From the NCBI GenBank assembly GCA_036653595.1, contig JAVVTQ010000001.1:88850-152849 (forward strand): a stretch of 64,000 nucleotides of DNA, in the 5' to 3' direction. Source of the DNA: JAVVTQ01 sp036653595 (lineage in GTDB: Bacteria > Bacillota > Clostridia > Oscillospirales > Ruminococcaceae). Positions within the stretch are counted from its first letter, which is position 1, and the number at the start of each line of letters is the position of its first letter. This document shows, in pieces, positions 7,050-14,878 of the stretch. A program made the translations under genes and the position numbers. The notes beneath the pieces are model-generated. The model was not told the origin of the DNA, made no database searches, and was given only the letters and a program-made list of their open reading frames with translations.

Positions 7050-8147
7050 CTACCTGCCGAAAGCATTCAATTTCTCAATTACAAAGCTTTGTTCCTCTTT
7101 TGTCATGCCGTTATACATTGGCAGGCTGAGGACGGTGTTTGCGTTGTGCTCGGCTATGGGAAAGGAACCCTTTTTGAGTCCCAAATAAGCATATGCCTCA
7201 GAGAGATGGGGCGGGATTGGGTAGTGTACAATGGTTCCGATTTCAAAGCCGTTTAGGAACGAAATAAGCTCGTCGCGGCGCTCACAGTGTATGACAAACT
7301 GATGCCAGGTCATGCTCGAACCGGGTCTGATTTTCGGCATTGTGAAGTTCTCGTTTTTCACCTCTGAGAGGTAGCGGGCGGCAATGCGCGAGCGCTCTTC
7401 GTTGAAATCGTCGAGATATTTGAGCTTTACGCGCAAAAGACCGGCTTGCAGCTCGTCGAGGCGGCTATTTGTGCCGACTACTTCATTTTGGTAGCGGACG
7501 CGGCTGCCATAGTTGCGAAATACGCGGAACTTGTCGGCAAGCTCATCGCTGTCGGTGACAATTGCTCCGGCATCTCCAAAGGCACCACAACCCTTTGTGG
7601 GATAAAAGGAAAAGCATCCGATATCGCCAAAAGTGCCCGCGGCTTTGCCGTCCCACATCGTCTTGTGGCTCTGCGCGCAGTCCTCAACGACGCGCAGGCC
7701 GTGCTCTTTTGCAATGCCGCATATTTTTGTCATGTCGCATGACTGGCCAAAAAGATGAACTGCGAGAATGGCTTTGGTTTTGTCCGTCAGCGCAGCCGCA
7801 ATCTTGCTCGAATCTATGTTGTCATATTCGTCCGGCTCGACAAAAACGGGAGTCGCGCCATTCATCGAGATGCCCATTGCACATGCAATATAGGCGTTTG
7901 AGCAAACGATGACCTCATCGCCCTCACCTATGTCAAGCAGGCGGAAGCTTATCCAGAGCGCATCCAATCCACTGGCAAGTCCGACGCAGTGGCGCGCGCC
8001 TATGTATGAGGAAAACTCGTTTTCAAAGCAGGACACCTCATCTCCGAGAATATACCAGCCCTTGCGCAAAATTTCGATTGCCTTGGCCTCATATTCCGCG
8101 GCGTTTAGCTCGTACTGACGTTTGAGATTATTGGGAAGAATTTTCAT
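7050..8147 (-). CDS. DegT/DnrJ/EryC1-family sugar aminotransferase (FdtB/QdtB-like)
   Basis: 365 aa from the ATG at 8147 (MKILPNNLKRQYE). TTG 8174 and ATG 8162 are in-frame alternatives, and none has a strong RBS. PLP features: GLASGLDALWISFRLL (phosphate-binding region), VVEDCAQSH with the cofactor-contacting Asp, and Lys185 in FYPTKGCGAFGDAG for the Schiff base. It would aminate the 3-keto sugar made by the downstream cupin isomerase to give a dTDP-3-amino-3,6-dideoxyhexose. It is first in the minus-strand operon, 179 nt before the isomerase gene, behind a good promoter. The N-acetyltransferase that usually follows is absent. Confidence 0.88.
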   Translation of the reverse strand: MKILPNNLKRQYELNAAEYEAKAIEILRKGWYILGDEVSCFENEFSSYIGARHCVGLASGLDALWISFRLLDIGEGDEVIVCSNAYIACAMGISMNGATPVFVEPDEYDNIDSSKIAAALTDKTKAILAVHLFGQSCDMTKICGIAKEHGLRVVEDCAQSHKTMWDGKAAGTFGDIGCFSFYPTKGCGAFGDAGAIVTDSDELADKFRVFRNYGSRVRYQNEVVGTNSRLDELQAGLLRVKLKYLDDFNEERSRIAARYLSEVKNENFTMPKIRPGSSMTWHQFVIHCERRDELISFLNGFEIGTIVHYPIPPHLSEAYAYLGLKKGSFPIAEHNANTVLSLPMYNGMTKEEQSFVIEKLNAFGR

Positions 8148-8185
8148 TGTTATTACCCGCATTGAAAATTTCAATTATTTTTCTA

Positions 8186-8214
8186 ATTATACAATGAAAG
8201 TCATTTTTTTACAA
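8186..8214 (-). promoter_or_regulatory. SigA promoter of the amino-sugar operon
   Basis: On the minus strand, TTGTAA (8214-8209), 17-nt spacer, TATAAT (8191-8186). It lies about 40 nt upstream of the aminotransferase start and diverges from spoIIP. Confidence 0.75.
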
Positions 8215-8427
8215 GGATACGTGCTTTTATGCGCGAGAGCAGAGAGGGGTTCTATATGTGCGATTTAAGAGAAGCGGCCCCGTGCATTCGACAGGATCAC
8301 ATACACGCTGCCGAAGGTCCGCAGGCATGTCTCTTTTCGAGGCGAAAGTGTGCGAAAATTGCAGGAAATACAAGAGATACCGGAGCTGTGAAAATAAAAA
8401 GCGCTTGATTTGCCGTGCGCACTAAAG

Positions 8428-8456
8428 TAATAGAACACCCCGATTTTGCATATTGT
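8428..8456 (+). promoter_or_regulatory. candidate SigE promoter of spoIIP
   Basis: TAATAGA (8428-8434), a 14-nt spacer, then CATATTGT (8449-8456). SigE consensus is about KMATATT-N14-CATACANT. Spacing is exact and both boxes match partially. spoIIP is a mother-cell SigE target in Bacillus, which supports the reading. Confidence 0.4.
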
Positions 8457-8480
8457 TTATAGACGAAAACGGAGGCAGAA

Positions 8481-9611
8481 ATGAAGAGACAAGCCGTCAA
8501 AACAATAAAGAATATCGCGTTATCGGCGGTGCTTGCGGCAGTGCCGTTTTTTGCGGCACACACATTTGGTCAGAAGGTGGATTTGTCACGGGCACTCGAC
8601 GGTGTCACAAAGGTTTCGGCTTCGTTTGTGATGCCAAACGGCGGCCTTGCAGCGGCTCAGGCAAGCCTGGACACCGAGCATGAGGTTGTCACGGTGCCCG
8701 AAAACCCGCTTGCCGATGCAAATGAACAGACTGAGGAGAAATCGGAGGAGCTTCTGCCAAATAACGCCGATATAGAGCAGGCCGAAACGATGATTGCTCA
8801 GGAGAACAGAAAGCCTATCGAAGAGGTGCAGTTCGCCACCTCCTCAAGCAAGCCGAATTTCTGGAGCTTCGGGAGCGGCTTTGTGCAAAATGCGACAAAG
8901 CACAAAAATGAATACCTGTCAAAAGCCGTTGCGGGCGACACAGGCTACAAAGTTGACCTCAATTCCAATGACCCGCAGGTGCTCATTATCCACACGCACA
9001 CAACAGAAAGCTATGACAGGTATGACTGCGGATTTTATGACGTCACATATCCGACACGATCGACAGATCCGCAAAAGAACATAATCGCAGTGGGTGAGGT
9101 GTTGGGGCAGCAGCTGAATGCAAATGGGATAAAAACAATACATGCGCTGGAATATCACGATTATCCGTCATATACAAACTCCTATTACAGGAGTGAGGAA
9201 ACGGTAAAGGGATATCTTGCAAAGTATCCGTCAATAAAGATTGTGCTCGACCTGCACAGAGACGGCATGCAGCGCGCGGACGGCACACGCGTAAAACCGA
9301 CCGTTGTGATTGACGGCAAGAAAGCGGCGCAGTTTATGATAATTTGCTGTGCCGACGACGAAACGGGGTTCATGCCAAATTATTTGGAGAATCTAAAGCT
9401 CGCCGTGCGCATACAAAACGATGCCGCGACAATGTATCCCGGGATTGCGCGCCCGGTGCTCTTTGATTACCGCGACTACAATCAGTACCTTTCAAAAGGA
9501 GCGCTGCTGATTGAAATCGGCTCCGAGGCAAACACGCTCGACGAGGCAAAATGCACAGCCGAACTTCTGGGTGAAATCCTTTCAAAGACACTATCGGCAT
9601 TGCCGCAGTAA
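8481..9611 (+). CDS. spoIIP: Stage II sporulation protein P, peptidoglycan amidase/endopeptidase
   Basis: 376 aa; ATG with GGAGGCAG just upstream. A membrane anchor (about 12-30) is followed by a low-complexity acidic linker and the SpoIIP amidase domain from about residue 165. Zinc-ligand motif IIHTHTTESYDRYD begins at His171. Further family blocks are PQKNIIAVGEVLGQQL, YHDYPSYTNSYYRS and IVLDLHRDGMQR, with LIEIGSEANTLDEA near the C-terminus. In the SpoIID-SpoIIM-SpoIIP machine it cuts cell-wall peptidoglycan during engulfment of the forespore. A candidate SigE promoter precedes it. The gene stands alone and converges on a DUF937 gene. Confidence 0.95.
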   Translation: MKRQAVKTIKNIALSAVLAAVPFFAAHTFGQKVDLSRALDGVTKVSASFVMPNGGLAAAQASLDTEHEVVTVPENPLADANEQTEEKSEELLPNNADIEQAETMIAQENRKPIEEVQFATSSSKPNFWSFGSGFVQNATKHKNEYLSKAVAGDTGYKVDLNSNDPQVLIIHTHTTESYDRYDCGFYDVTYPTRSTDPQKNIIAVGEVLGQQLNANGIKTIHALEYHDYPSYTNSYYRSEETVKGYLAKYPSIKIVLDLHRDGMQRADGTRVKPTVVIDGKKAAQFMIICCADDETGFMPNYLENLKLAVRIQNDAATMYPGIARPVLFDYRDYNQYLSKGALLIEIGSEANTLDEAKCTAELLGEILSKTLSALPQ

Positions 9612-9732
9612 AAGCAGCGGCAGCGGCTGAATTGTTTCAGAGGCACGTCGCAAGGCACCCGCAGAAACAGCAAATAGCACTGTTGAAAAGACCAACCCAA
9701 AAAGCCTTGACTTAAGAACAAGAGATAATGAG

Positions 9733-9765
9733 AAAGGCGTCGTCGCTGACAGCGACGACGCCTTT
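9733..9765. terminator. perfect 15-bp stem between convergent genes
   Basis: AAAGGCGTCGTCGCT (9733-9747) and AGCGACGACGCCTTT (9751-9765) are exactly complementary around a 3-nt loop. It lies between spoIIP (+) and the DUF937 gene (-), so it probably terminates both, although only short T runs flank it. Confidence 0.6.
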
Positions 9766-9794
9766 CATATGTGAAAAATAAACCATTGCCTGCG

Positions 9795-10478
9795 CTAAAA
9801 AAGCTTGCCCAGCGCGGAGGCAACGTCGTCCAGACCGAAACCGTCGTCCTTCTTCTTGCCGGGCTTTGAGCCTCCACCGGTGAAGAGGTCGGCGACGTCG
9901 TCCAGACCGAAGCCGTCGTCCTTTTTCTTGCCGGGCTTTGAGCCTTTGCCGGTGAAGAGGGACGCAATGTCGTCCAGACCGAAGCCGTCGTCATTGCCGC
10001 CCGACGAGCCTCCCAGCAGCGAGCCAAAAAGAGATGAGAGCATATCGGAACCGGTGTTTGTCTTTTGCTTTGCTCCCCCGAGAAAGCTGAGCAGCAGCGG
10101 TGCGAGTGCAGTCAAAATAGAGCCGGCACTCTTTTGGGAGACGCCGGATTTTTTAGCAATTGCGCTCACTGCGGTCTGTTCTTGTGAACCGAAAATTTTG
10201 CCCAAAATCTTTTCGCCGTCGTCGAGGTCGACGTTTTTGAAGAAAGCACCAATATCCTTTACACTGTCTGTTTTGTGGCTGTCGAGTGCCTTATCCAGCG
10301 ATTTTGCACCCTCGGGCGTTTTTGCATTTTCGCCGAGAGCTGACAAAAGCAGAGGCAAAGCGGCAGAGGCGACCTTTTCAACGTCACCCGCATCGGTGTT
10401 TGTTGTTTTGCCGGCAGCCTCAAAGCCGCCCTGATTTGACAGTGCACCCAGCAGAAGGTCTGAAAAAGATGATGACAT
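9795..10478 (-). CDS. DUF937 protein with C-terminal tandem repeats
   Basis: 227 aa; ATG at 10478 with TTGGAGGAAT upstream. Residues about 5-155 match the DUF937 pattern: Ala/Leu-rich helices with repeated ALPLLLSALGENAK / ALAPLLLSFLGG and GEKILGKIFGSQ. The tail has two full 24-aa units beginning DDGFGLDD and ending SKPGKKK, plus a third partial unit closing the protein. Each unit alternates an acidic patch with a GKKK basic patch. No signal peptide is evident, so it is probably cytoplasmic. Function of the family is unknown. It lies downstream of an M14 peptidase on the same strand, but a terminator separates them. Confidence 0.8.
   Translation of the reverse strand: MSSSFSDLLLGALSNQGGFEAAGKTTNTDAGDVEKVASAALPLLLSALGENAKTPEGAKSLDKALDSHKTDSVKDIGAFFKNVDLDDGEKILGKIFGSQEQTAVSAIAKKSGVSQKSAGSILTALAPLLLSFLGGAKQKTNTGSDMLSSLFGSLLGGSSGGNDDGFGLDDIASLFTGKGSKPGKKKDDGFGLDDVADLFTGGGSKPGKKKDDGFGLDDVASALGKLF
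9798..9992 (-). repeat. in-gene tandem repeat, 72-nt unit
   Basis: The units at 9921-9992 and 9849-9920 encode 24 aa each (DDGFGLDDIASLFTGKGS.. and DDGFGLDDVADLFTGGGS..), and a truncated third lies at 9798-9848. DNA identity between units is high (cgtcgtccagaccgaa.. recurs), so the copy number could change by slippage. Confidence 0.8.
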
Positions 10479-10718
10479 TTATATTCCTCCAAGTTTTATT
10501 ACAAGCTTTATATTGCAAGTATACAAATGAATGGCAGCTGCTGTCAATAAACAGTGAATTTGAAGAAAAAAAAGACATTATCTTTCACCCGGATGAAAAT
10601 CAGCCGCAATTTTCGATATAATTTTCACGAACCCTCAAGATGCCGTCTGTTTGCAAAATGGAATTTTCAATAAGACCCACGATGCAAAAGTTCAAAGATG
10701 CATAAATACAAGCGGGAT

Positions 10719-10756
10719 AAAAAAAGGCAGCTATGCCAACAACGGCACGAGCTGCC
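10719..10756 (-). terminator. terminator of the M14 carboxypeptidase gene
   Basis: On the minus strand GGCAGCT (10756-10750) pairs with AGCTGCC (10732-10726), with an inner GCC/GGC pairing, and TTTTTTT follows. The remainder of 10479-10807 shows nothing else I can call. Confidence 0.7.
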
Positions 10757-10807
10757 ATAAAAGCACCGATAATCAGATGCCGAGGGCACATAGAAAGCAG
10801 GCAAAAG

Positions 10808-11710
10808 TCACACTATGGCGGCAACAGTCAGCGCTTTTTCAACTCTGTTCCATATCGCCTCAAAGTCCGAATAGGGGAGAGGATTTTTCCCCGCCCCCAG
10901 CTCGATTGTAAAGCCGGGGCGGCAGTGCCTTTTGATGAACCAGTCCTTTAGCCCCGCATGCGAGGCGGGCGCCGACGGCTCACACAGGCGATAGCCTGAA
11001 AGCGCGGTGAGAACCGAGGCTATGTATTCGCTGCCGTCGGGGATGACGCTGCCGTACTTCCAGTAAATTTCTTCGCCCTGCGAGTGAAGCGCATACAGTG
11101 AGCGCGGGCGGTATAGGCCAACCGCGTGAACGACGGCGCGCGACTCCGGCTCCGACAGCGGAAAAGAGCCGCCGTAGCGCGTGGGAGACGCCGAGATTAT
11201 GCCGAGCTTTGCAACCTGCCTTTTTGCAAGATAAAAGCCGGCGGGAAAGTTGTGGTTTATGTCTACTCCGCGCGCGTTCGCCTGCCAATATCCAAAGTCG
11301 GCATCTTCAAAGCGGGAGAGAAGTCTGTGGGTTTTACAGGCTGCGGCTCTGCCTCTGCGGCGCAGCTCGAAGCCGTCGGGATTGAGAAGAGGAATCACGA
11401 CGGTGCCGCGGCGAAGCAGTGCCACGCGCATGTCAATCCCGCACAAAAGCTCACCGTCATGCACTGCCTCGACGGCCGTGTCGCAAAGACGAAGCGCCGT
11501 CAGCACCGAGGCCCACTCCATTCCGTGCGTTCCGCCGACAATCATCGAAGGGTTATTCATGTTGCCGATTTCGAGCGCATATATGGGCCGCCCGCACACG
11601 GACTTTCCGAGGACACGCAATTTTGTGAAGCTCATTTTCGCAAGCTCAAAGAGCCGCTTTGCAATCTCGGGCTCACCCACACAGCCTGCATTTTCATAAA
11701 GAAAGTTCAT
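10808..11710 (-). CDS. M14 family zinc carboxypeptidase
   Basis: 300 aa from the ATG at 11710 (GCGGAG upstream); an in-frame start at 11746 is less likely. Zinc ligands: GGTHGMEWAS (His-x-x-Glu) and ALHSQGEEIYW (His). Substrate and catalytic blocks: LLNPDGFELR, RGVDINHNFPAGF (Asn-x-Arg-like region) and FTIELGAGKNPLP with the general-base Glu. No signal peptide is seen. Size and motifs suit the gamma-D-glutamyl-meso-diaminopimelate peptidase branch, which cleaves peptidoglycan peptides in sporulating bacteria, but that subfamily assignment is inference. Confidence 0.85.
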   Translation of the reverse strand: MNFLYENAGCVGEPEIAKRLFELAKMSFTKLRVLGKSVCGRPIYALEIGNMNNPSMIVGGTHGMEWASVLTALRLCDTAVEAVHDGELLCGIDMRVALLRRGTVVIPLLNPDGFELRRRGRAAACKTHRLLSRFEDADFGYWQANARGVDINHNFPAGFYLAKRQVAKLGIISASPTRYGGSFPLSEPESRAVVHAVGLYRPRSLYALHSQGEEIYWKYGSVIPDGSEYIASVLTALSGYRLCEPSAPASHAGLKDWFIKRHCRPGFTIELGAGKNPLPYSDFEAIWNRVEKALTVAAIV

Positions 11711-12297
11711 CGTCAAATCTCCGCTTTGTTGTGGGAGAAGCAGCAACTATATATTGCAGCTAATCCGGAATAATGATATCGGCAAACAGCGCATAAGAAA
11801 AAGGCACATCGTGAAAAGACACGCATGGTGTTCGGTGTCGGATGAACACTTTCAACATCTGTATTCTCACGCATTGATATTTAGACATATCGGCAAGCGG
11901 CGAGCGGCTCTGCCAAGTGGGAGAAGCCGCACAAAAAACTGGCATTGCGCCCCGCCCGGTTGGGGCAAAAAGCGGTTCTCGGGAGCGGCGAAGGTATTTT
12001 TTAATGTAAAGCACAAAAAATTATGTTATAACAACCCCGAAGCTGCGCTTCGCCTCGCGGCTTCGCCGCGACTATCGCTTCGCTTTTTTAAGGTATGTGT
12101 TATAACAACCCCGAAGCTGCGCTTCGAGAACGTTTTACCGCAATTTGCCGAAGCTGCGCTTCGTCTCGCGGCTTTGCCGCGACTATCGCTTCGCGATAGA
12201 AATTGTGGTATAATATAAAAAGCTTTGGTATTTTGTTGTTTATATGCAGACTATCAGCCCATTTGGGTTAGCAAATAAAAAAAAGAAACGGTAGAAA
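11711..12297. other. 587-bp intergenic region with mosaic palindromic repeats
   Basis: No convincing gene. From 12024 it holds repeated GC-rich palindromes (listed separately) and, at 12209-12214, a TATAAT that may be the -10 of the DEAD-box gene. The hexamer 17 nt upstream (TCGCTT) is a poor -35. Confidence 0.5.
12024..12194. repeat. mosaic REP-like repeat cluster
   Basis: A 29-nt segment at 12024-12052 (TGTTATAACAACCCCGAAGC...) recurs exactly at 12098-12126. A 45-nt segment at 12039-12083 recurs at 12150-12194 with two substitutions. The units contain nested palindromes CGAAGC-TGC-GCTTCG and CGCGGC-TTC-GCCGCG. Copies share one half or the other, as if recombined. Confidence 0.8.
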
Positions 12298-13626
12298 ATG
12301 AAATTTGAAGAAATGAACCTTATCGCGCCGCTGTTGCGCGCCGTGTCAGACGCGGGCTACAGCGAGCCGTCACCCATACAGAGCGCCGCGATACCACCGC
12401 TGCTTGAGGGCTGCGATGTTCTCGGCTGTGCGCAGACCGGAACGGGGAAAACAGCTGCCTTTGCGCTGCCTATTTTACAGAGATTGTCGAAGGTAAAGAG
12501 CAAGGCAATACGCTCGCTCATTTTGACCCCGACTCGGGAGCTGGCCATGCAGATATTCGAAAGCTTCCGCGATTACGGAAAATATCTTCCGCTTCGCTGC
12601 GGCGTGATTTTCGGCGGAGTCGGACAAAACCCGCAAGTTGAGATGCTGCGAAGAGGAGTCGATGTGCTGGTGGCAACGCCCGGGCGCCTAAATGATCTCA
12701 TAGGACAAGGGTATATAAAACTTGACAAGGTCGAGGTCTTTGTCTTGGACGAGGCAGACAGGATGCTTGACATGGGCTTTATAAACGATGTAAAAAGAGT
12801 GCTTCGCCTTTTGCCGACTGAGCGCCAGACGCTGCTCTTTAGCGCCACAATGCCAAAGGAGATAGAGTCGCTCGCCTGCTCCATACTCAAAAATCCGAAA
12901 GAGATTAAGGTTGACCCGGTGACAAGCACGGTTGACGCCATAAGCCAGTGTGTTTATTTCGTTGACAAGGGAAACAAAAAACTGCTTTTGGCGTCGCTGC
13001 TCAAGGGCGGCAATGTTCAGAGCGCGCTGGTATTTACAAGAACCAAGCACGGCGCTAACCGCGTCGTCACAGAGCTAGCTCAGGTGGGAATTATTGCACT
13101 TGCCATTCACGGCAACAAGAGCCAGACGGCAAGGCAGGACGCGCTGTCTCAGTTTAAAAGCGGCAAAATCAAGGTGCTGATTGCAACCGATATCGCAGCG
13201 CGCGGGATTGACATAGTCGAACTTTCACATGTATTCAACTACGATTTGCCCAACATCCCGGAGACGTATATTCACCGAATCGGCAGAACGGGAAGAGCCG
13301 GGCTTGGCGGCGATGCCGTGAGTTTTTGCAATTATGATGAGCTTGAGTATCTCGGAGATATTGAAAAGCTAATAGGCAAAAAGATACCGGAAAAGCAGTC
13401 AGAGTGGCCGATGACAATCATGTACAAAACAGAAAAGTCGGTTCCTCCCATGCATTCCCAGAGAAATTTTGGAGCGCAAAGACAGTCGGCTCCCAATAGA
13501 CGCTCAAGCGCGCCGCAAAAGACAGACGACAGAGCAAAATCGTATAAATCAGGCGGGGATTCAAAGCCGCGCCCGAGAAGAACAGAGCGCCCCGCTAAAA
13601 AGAGAACGCACGGCGCGAACGACTGA
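12298..13626 (+). CDS. DEAD-box RNA helicase (RhlE/CshA-like)
   Basis: 442 aa. Helicase motifs in order: Q motif (EPSPIQSAAIPPLLEG), motif I AQTGTGKT with Lys51, Ia PTRELAMQI, II DEAD at 151-154, III SAT in LFSATMPKEIE, V ATDIAARGIDI and VI HRIGRTGRAG. A basic, low-complexity tail (about 380-442, rich in Arg, Lys, Ser and Pro) probably binds RNA nonspecifically. Likely roles are RNA unwinding in ribosome assembly or mRNA decay. The ATG at 12298 has only a weak purine-rich site (GAAACGG). It is followed 17 nt later by threonine aldolase, perhaps in the same transcript. Confidence 0.93.
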   Translation: MKFEEMNLIAPLLRAVSDAGYSEPSPIQSAAIPPLLEGCDVLGCAQTGTGKTAAFALPILQRLSKVKSKAIRSLILTPTRELAMQIFESFRDYGKYLPLRCGVIFGGVGQNPQVEMLRRGVDVLVATPGRLNDLIGQGYIKLDKVEVFVLDEADRMLDMGFINDVKRVLRLLPTERQTLLFSATMPKEIESLACSILKNPKEIKVDPVTSTVDAISQCVYFVDKGNKKLLLASLLKGGNVQSALVFTRTKHGANRVVTELAQVGIIALAIHGNKSQTARQDALSQFKSGKIKVLIATDIAARGIDIVELSHVFNYDLPNIPETYIHRIGRTGRAGLGGDAVSFCNYDELEYLGDIEKLIGKKIPEKQSEWPMTIMYKTEKSVPPMHSQRNFGAQRQSAPNRRSSAPQKTDDRAKSYKSGGDSKPRPRRTERPAKKRTHGAND

Positions 13627-13643
13627 ACGAAAGGAAAGTGCTT

Positions 13644-14684
13644 ATGTACAGCTTTTTAAACGACTACAGCGAGGGTGCCCACGAGAGAATTATGGAGGCG
13701 CTTGCCGCCACAAACAGAGAGCAAACCTGCGGCTACGGCATGGATGATTATTGTGAAAAGGCGCGAGATCTCATAGGTGCACGTCTTGGCGGCGATGTGG
13801 CGGGCATACATTTTTTGGTAGGCGGCACGCAGGCGAATATGACTGTGATTTCCGCGGCGCTAAAAGCACATCAGGGCGTTATATCGGCTAAAACAGGTCA
13901 CATCAACGCGCACGAAACGGGCGCCGTGGAAGCGACAGGCCATAAAGTTCTCACAATCGAAACCGAAAACGGAAAGCTCTCGGCGGAGGATGTTGACAAG
14001 CTTATAAATGCGCATTATATGGACGAGAATTCTGAGCACACTGTGCAGCCGGGCATGGTCTATATCTCAAATCCAACGGAAATCGGCACAATCTACAGCA
14101 AAAAAGAGCTGACAGAGCTTTCCTGCGTCTGCGCAAAGCACAAAGTCCCGCTGTTTCTCGATGGCGCTCGTCTCGGATGCGCGTTGACCTGCGATGAAAA
14201 CGATTTGACGCTCGCCGATATTGCGCACCTTACCGATGTTTTTTATATCGGTGGCACGAAGATGGGGGCTCTTTTCGGTGAGGCTGTCGTCATCGCCAAT
14301 GAGGAAATAAACCGCGATTTTCGCTATCACATAAAGCAGCGTGGCGGTATGCTCGCAAAAGGGCGTCTTTTGGGAATACAGTTTGCGGCTCTGTTTGAGG
14401 ACGATTTGTATTTTGAACTGGCTCGCCACGCAAATGTTATGGCGCGCAAGCTCTCTGATGGGATACGGAAGCTGGGCTTTGACTTCCTCGTCGATTCTCC
14501 GACAAATCAGCTTTTTCCGATTTTTGAAAAGCAGCTCATTGCAAGCCTCAGCGAAAGCTTTGTAATGTCGGTCTGGCAAACATACGATGACACCCGCGAT
14601 GCTGTCAGATTGTGTACCTCGTGGGCGACCAAGGAAGCACATGTCGACGAGTTTTTGTCAAAACTCGGCTCGGCTTCGCACTGA
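13644..14684 (+). CDS. ltaE: low-specificity L-threonine aldolase (PLP, beta-eliminating lyase family)
   Basis: 346 aa from the ATG at 13644 with GAAAGGAAAG upstream; a GTG at 13638 is the other candidate. Fold-type I PLP signatures: FLVGGTQANMTVISAAL, HINAHETGAVEATG, LFLDGARLGCAL with the cofactor Asp, and Schiff-base Lys206 in YIGGTKMGALFGEA. It cleaves L-threonine or L-allo-threonine to glycine and acetaldehyde in the cytoplasm. It ends at a strong bidirectional terminator shared with the convergent glucosaminidase gene. Confidence 0.9.
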   Translation: MYSFLNDYSEGAHERIMEALAATNREQTCGYGMDDYCEKARDLIGARLGGDVAGIHFLVGGTQANMTVISAALKAHQGVISAKTGHINAHETGAVEATGHKVLTIETENGKLSAEDVDKLINAHYMDENSEHTVQPGMVYISNPTEIGTIYSKKELTELSCVCAKHKVPLFLDGARLGCALTCDENDLTLADIAHLTDVFYIGGTKMGALFGEAVVIANEEINRDFRYHIKQRGGMLAKGRLLGIQFAALFEDDLYFELARHANVMARKLSDGIRKLGFDFLVDSPTNQLFPIFEKQLIASLSESFVMSVWQTYDDTRDAVRLCTSWATKEAHVDEFLSKLGSASH

Positions 14685-14701
14685 AAAACATGCAACAATG
14701 C

Positions 14702-14739
14702 AAAAAATCGCAGCTGCTTTCAAGCAACTGCGATTTTTT
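14702..14739. terminator. bidirectional intrinsic terminator
   Basis: AAAAAATCGCAG (14702-14713) pairs with CTGCGATTTTTT (14728-14739), with an inner TGC/GCA pair. The A/T-flanked symmetric stem serves the aldolase gene (+) and the glucosaminidase gene (-). Confidence 0.85.
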
Positions 14740-14878
14740 ATGTCAAAAAGGGAAATAGGGCACTATCCGAATAGAAATGACTCCGTCCGTCAAAGCAAAG
14801 TATCAGACTGACAGGCATTTTGCCCGTCGCACAAAGAGCGACGAATGCGCTATGCTTTATTTTCGGAGCATCGGGCGC

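Noticed and set aside
9482..10027. 181-aa minus-strand frame overlapping spoIIP and the DUF937 repeats
   Set aside because: Repetitive Ser/Thr/Pro/Trp translation of the DUF937 repeat in another frame; it overlaps two well-supported genes.
11126..11773. 215-aa plus-strand frame opposite the M14 carboxypeptidase
   Set aside because: It is antisense to a gene with intact zinc-site motifs, has no RBS and no recognisable domains.
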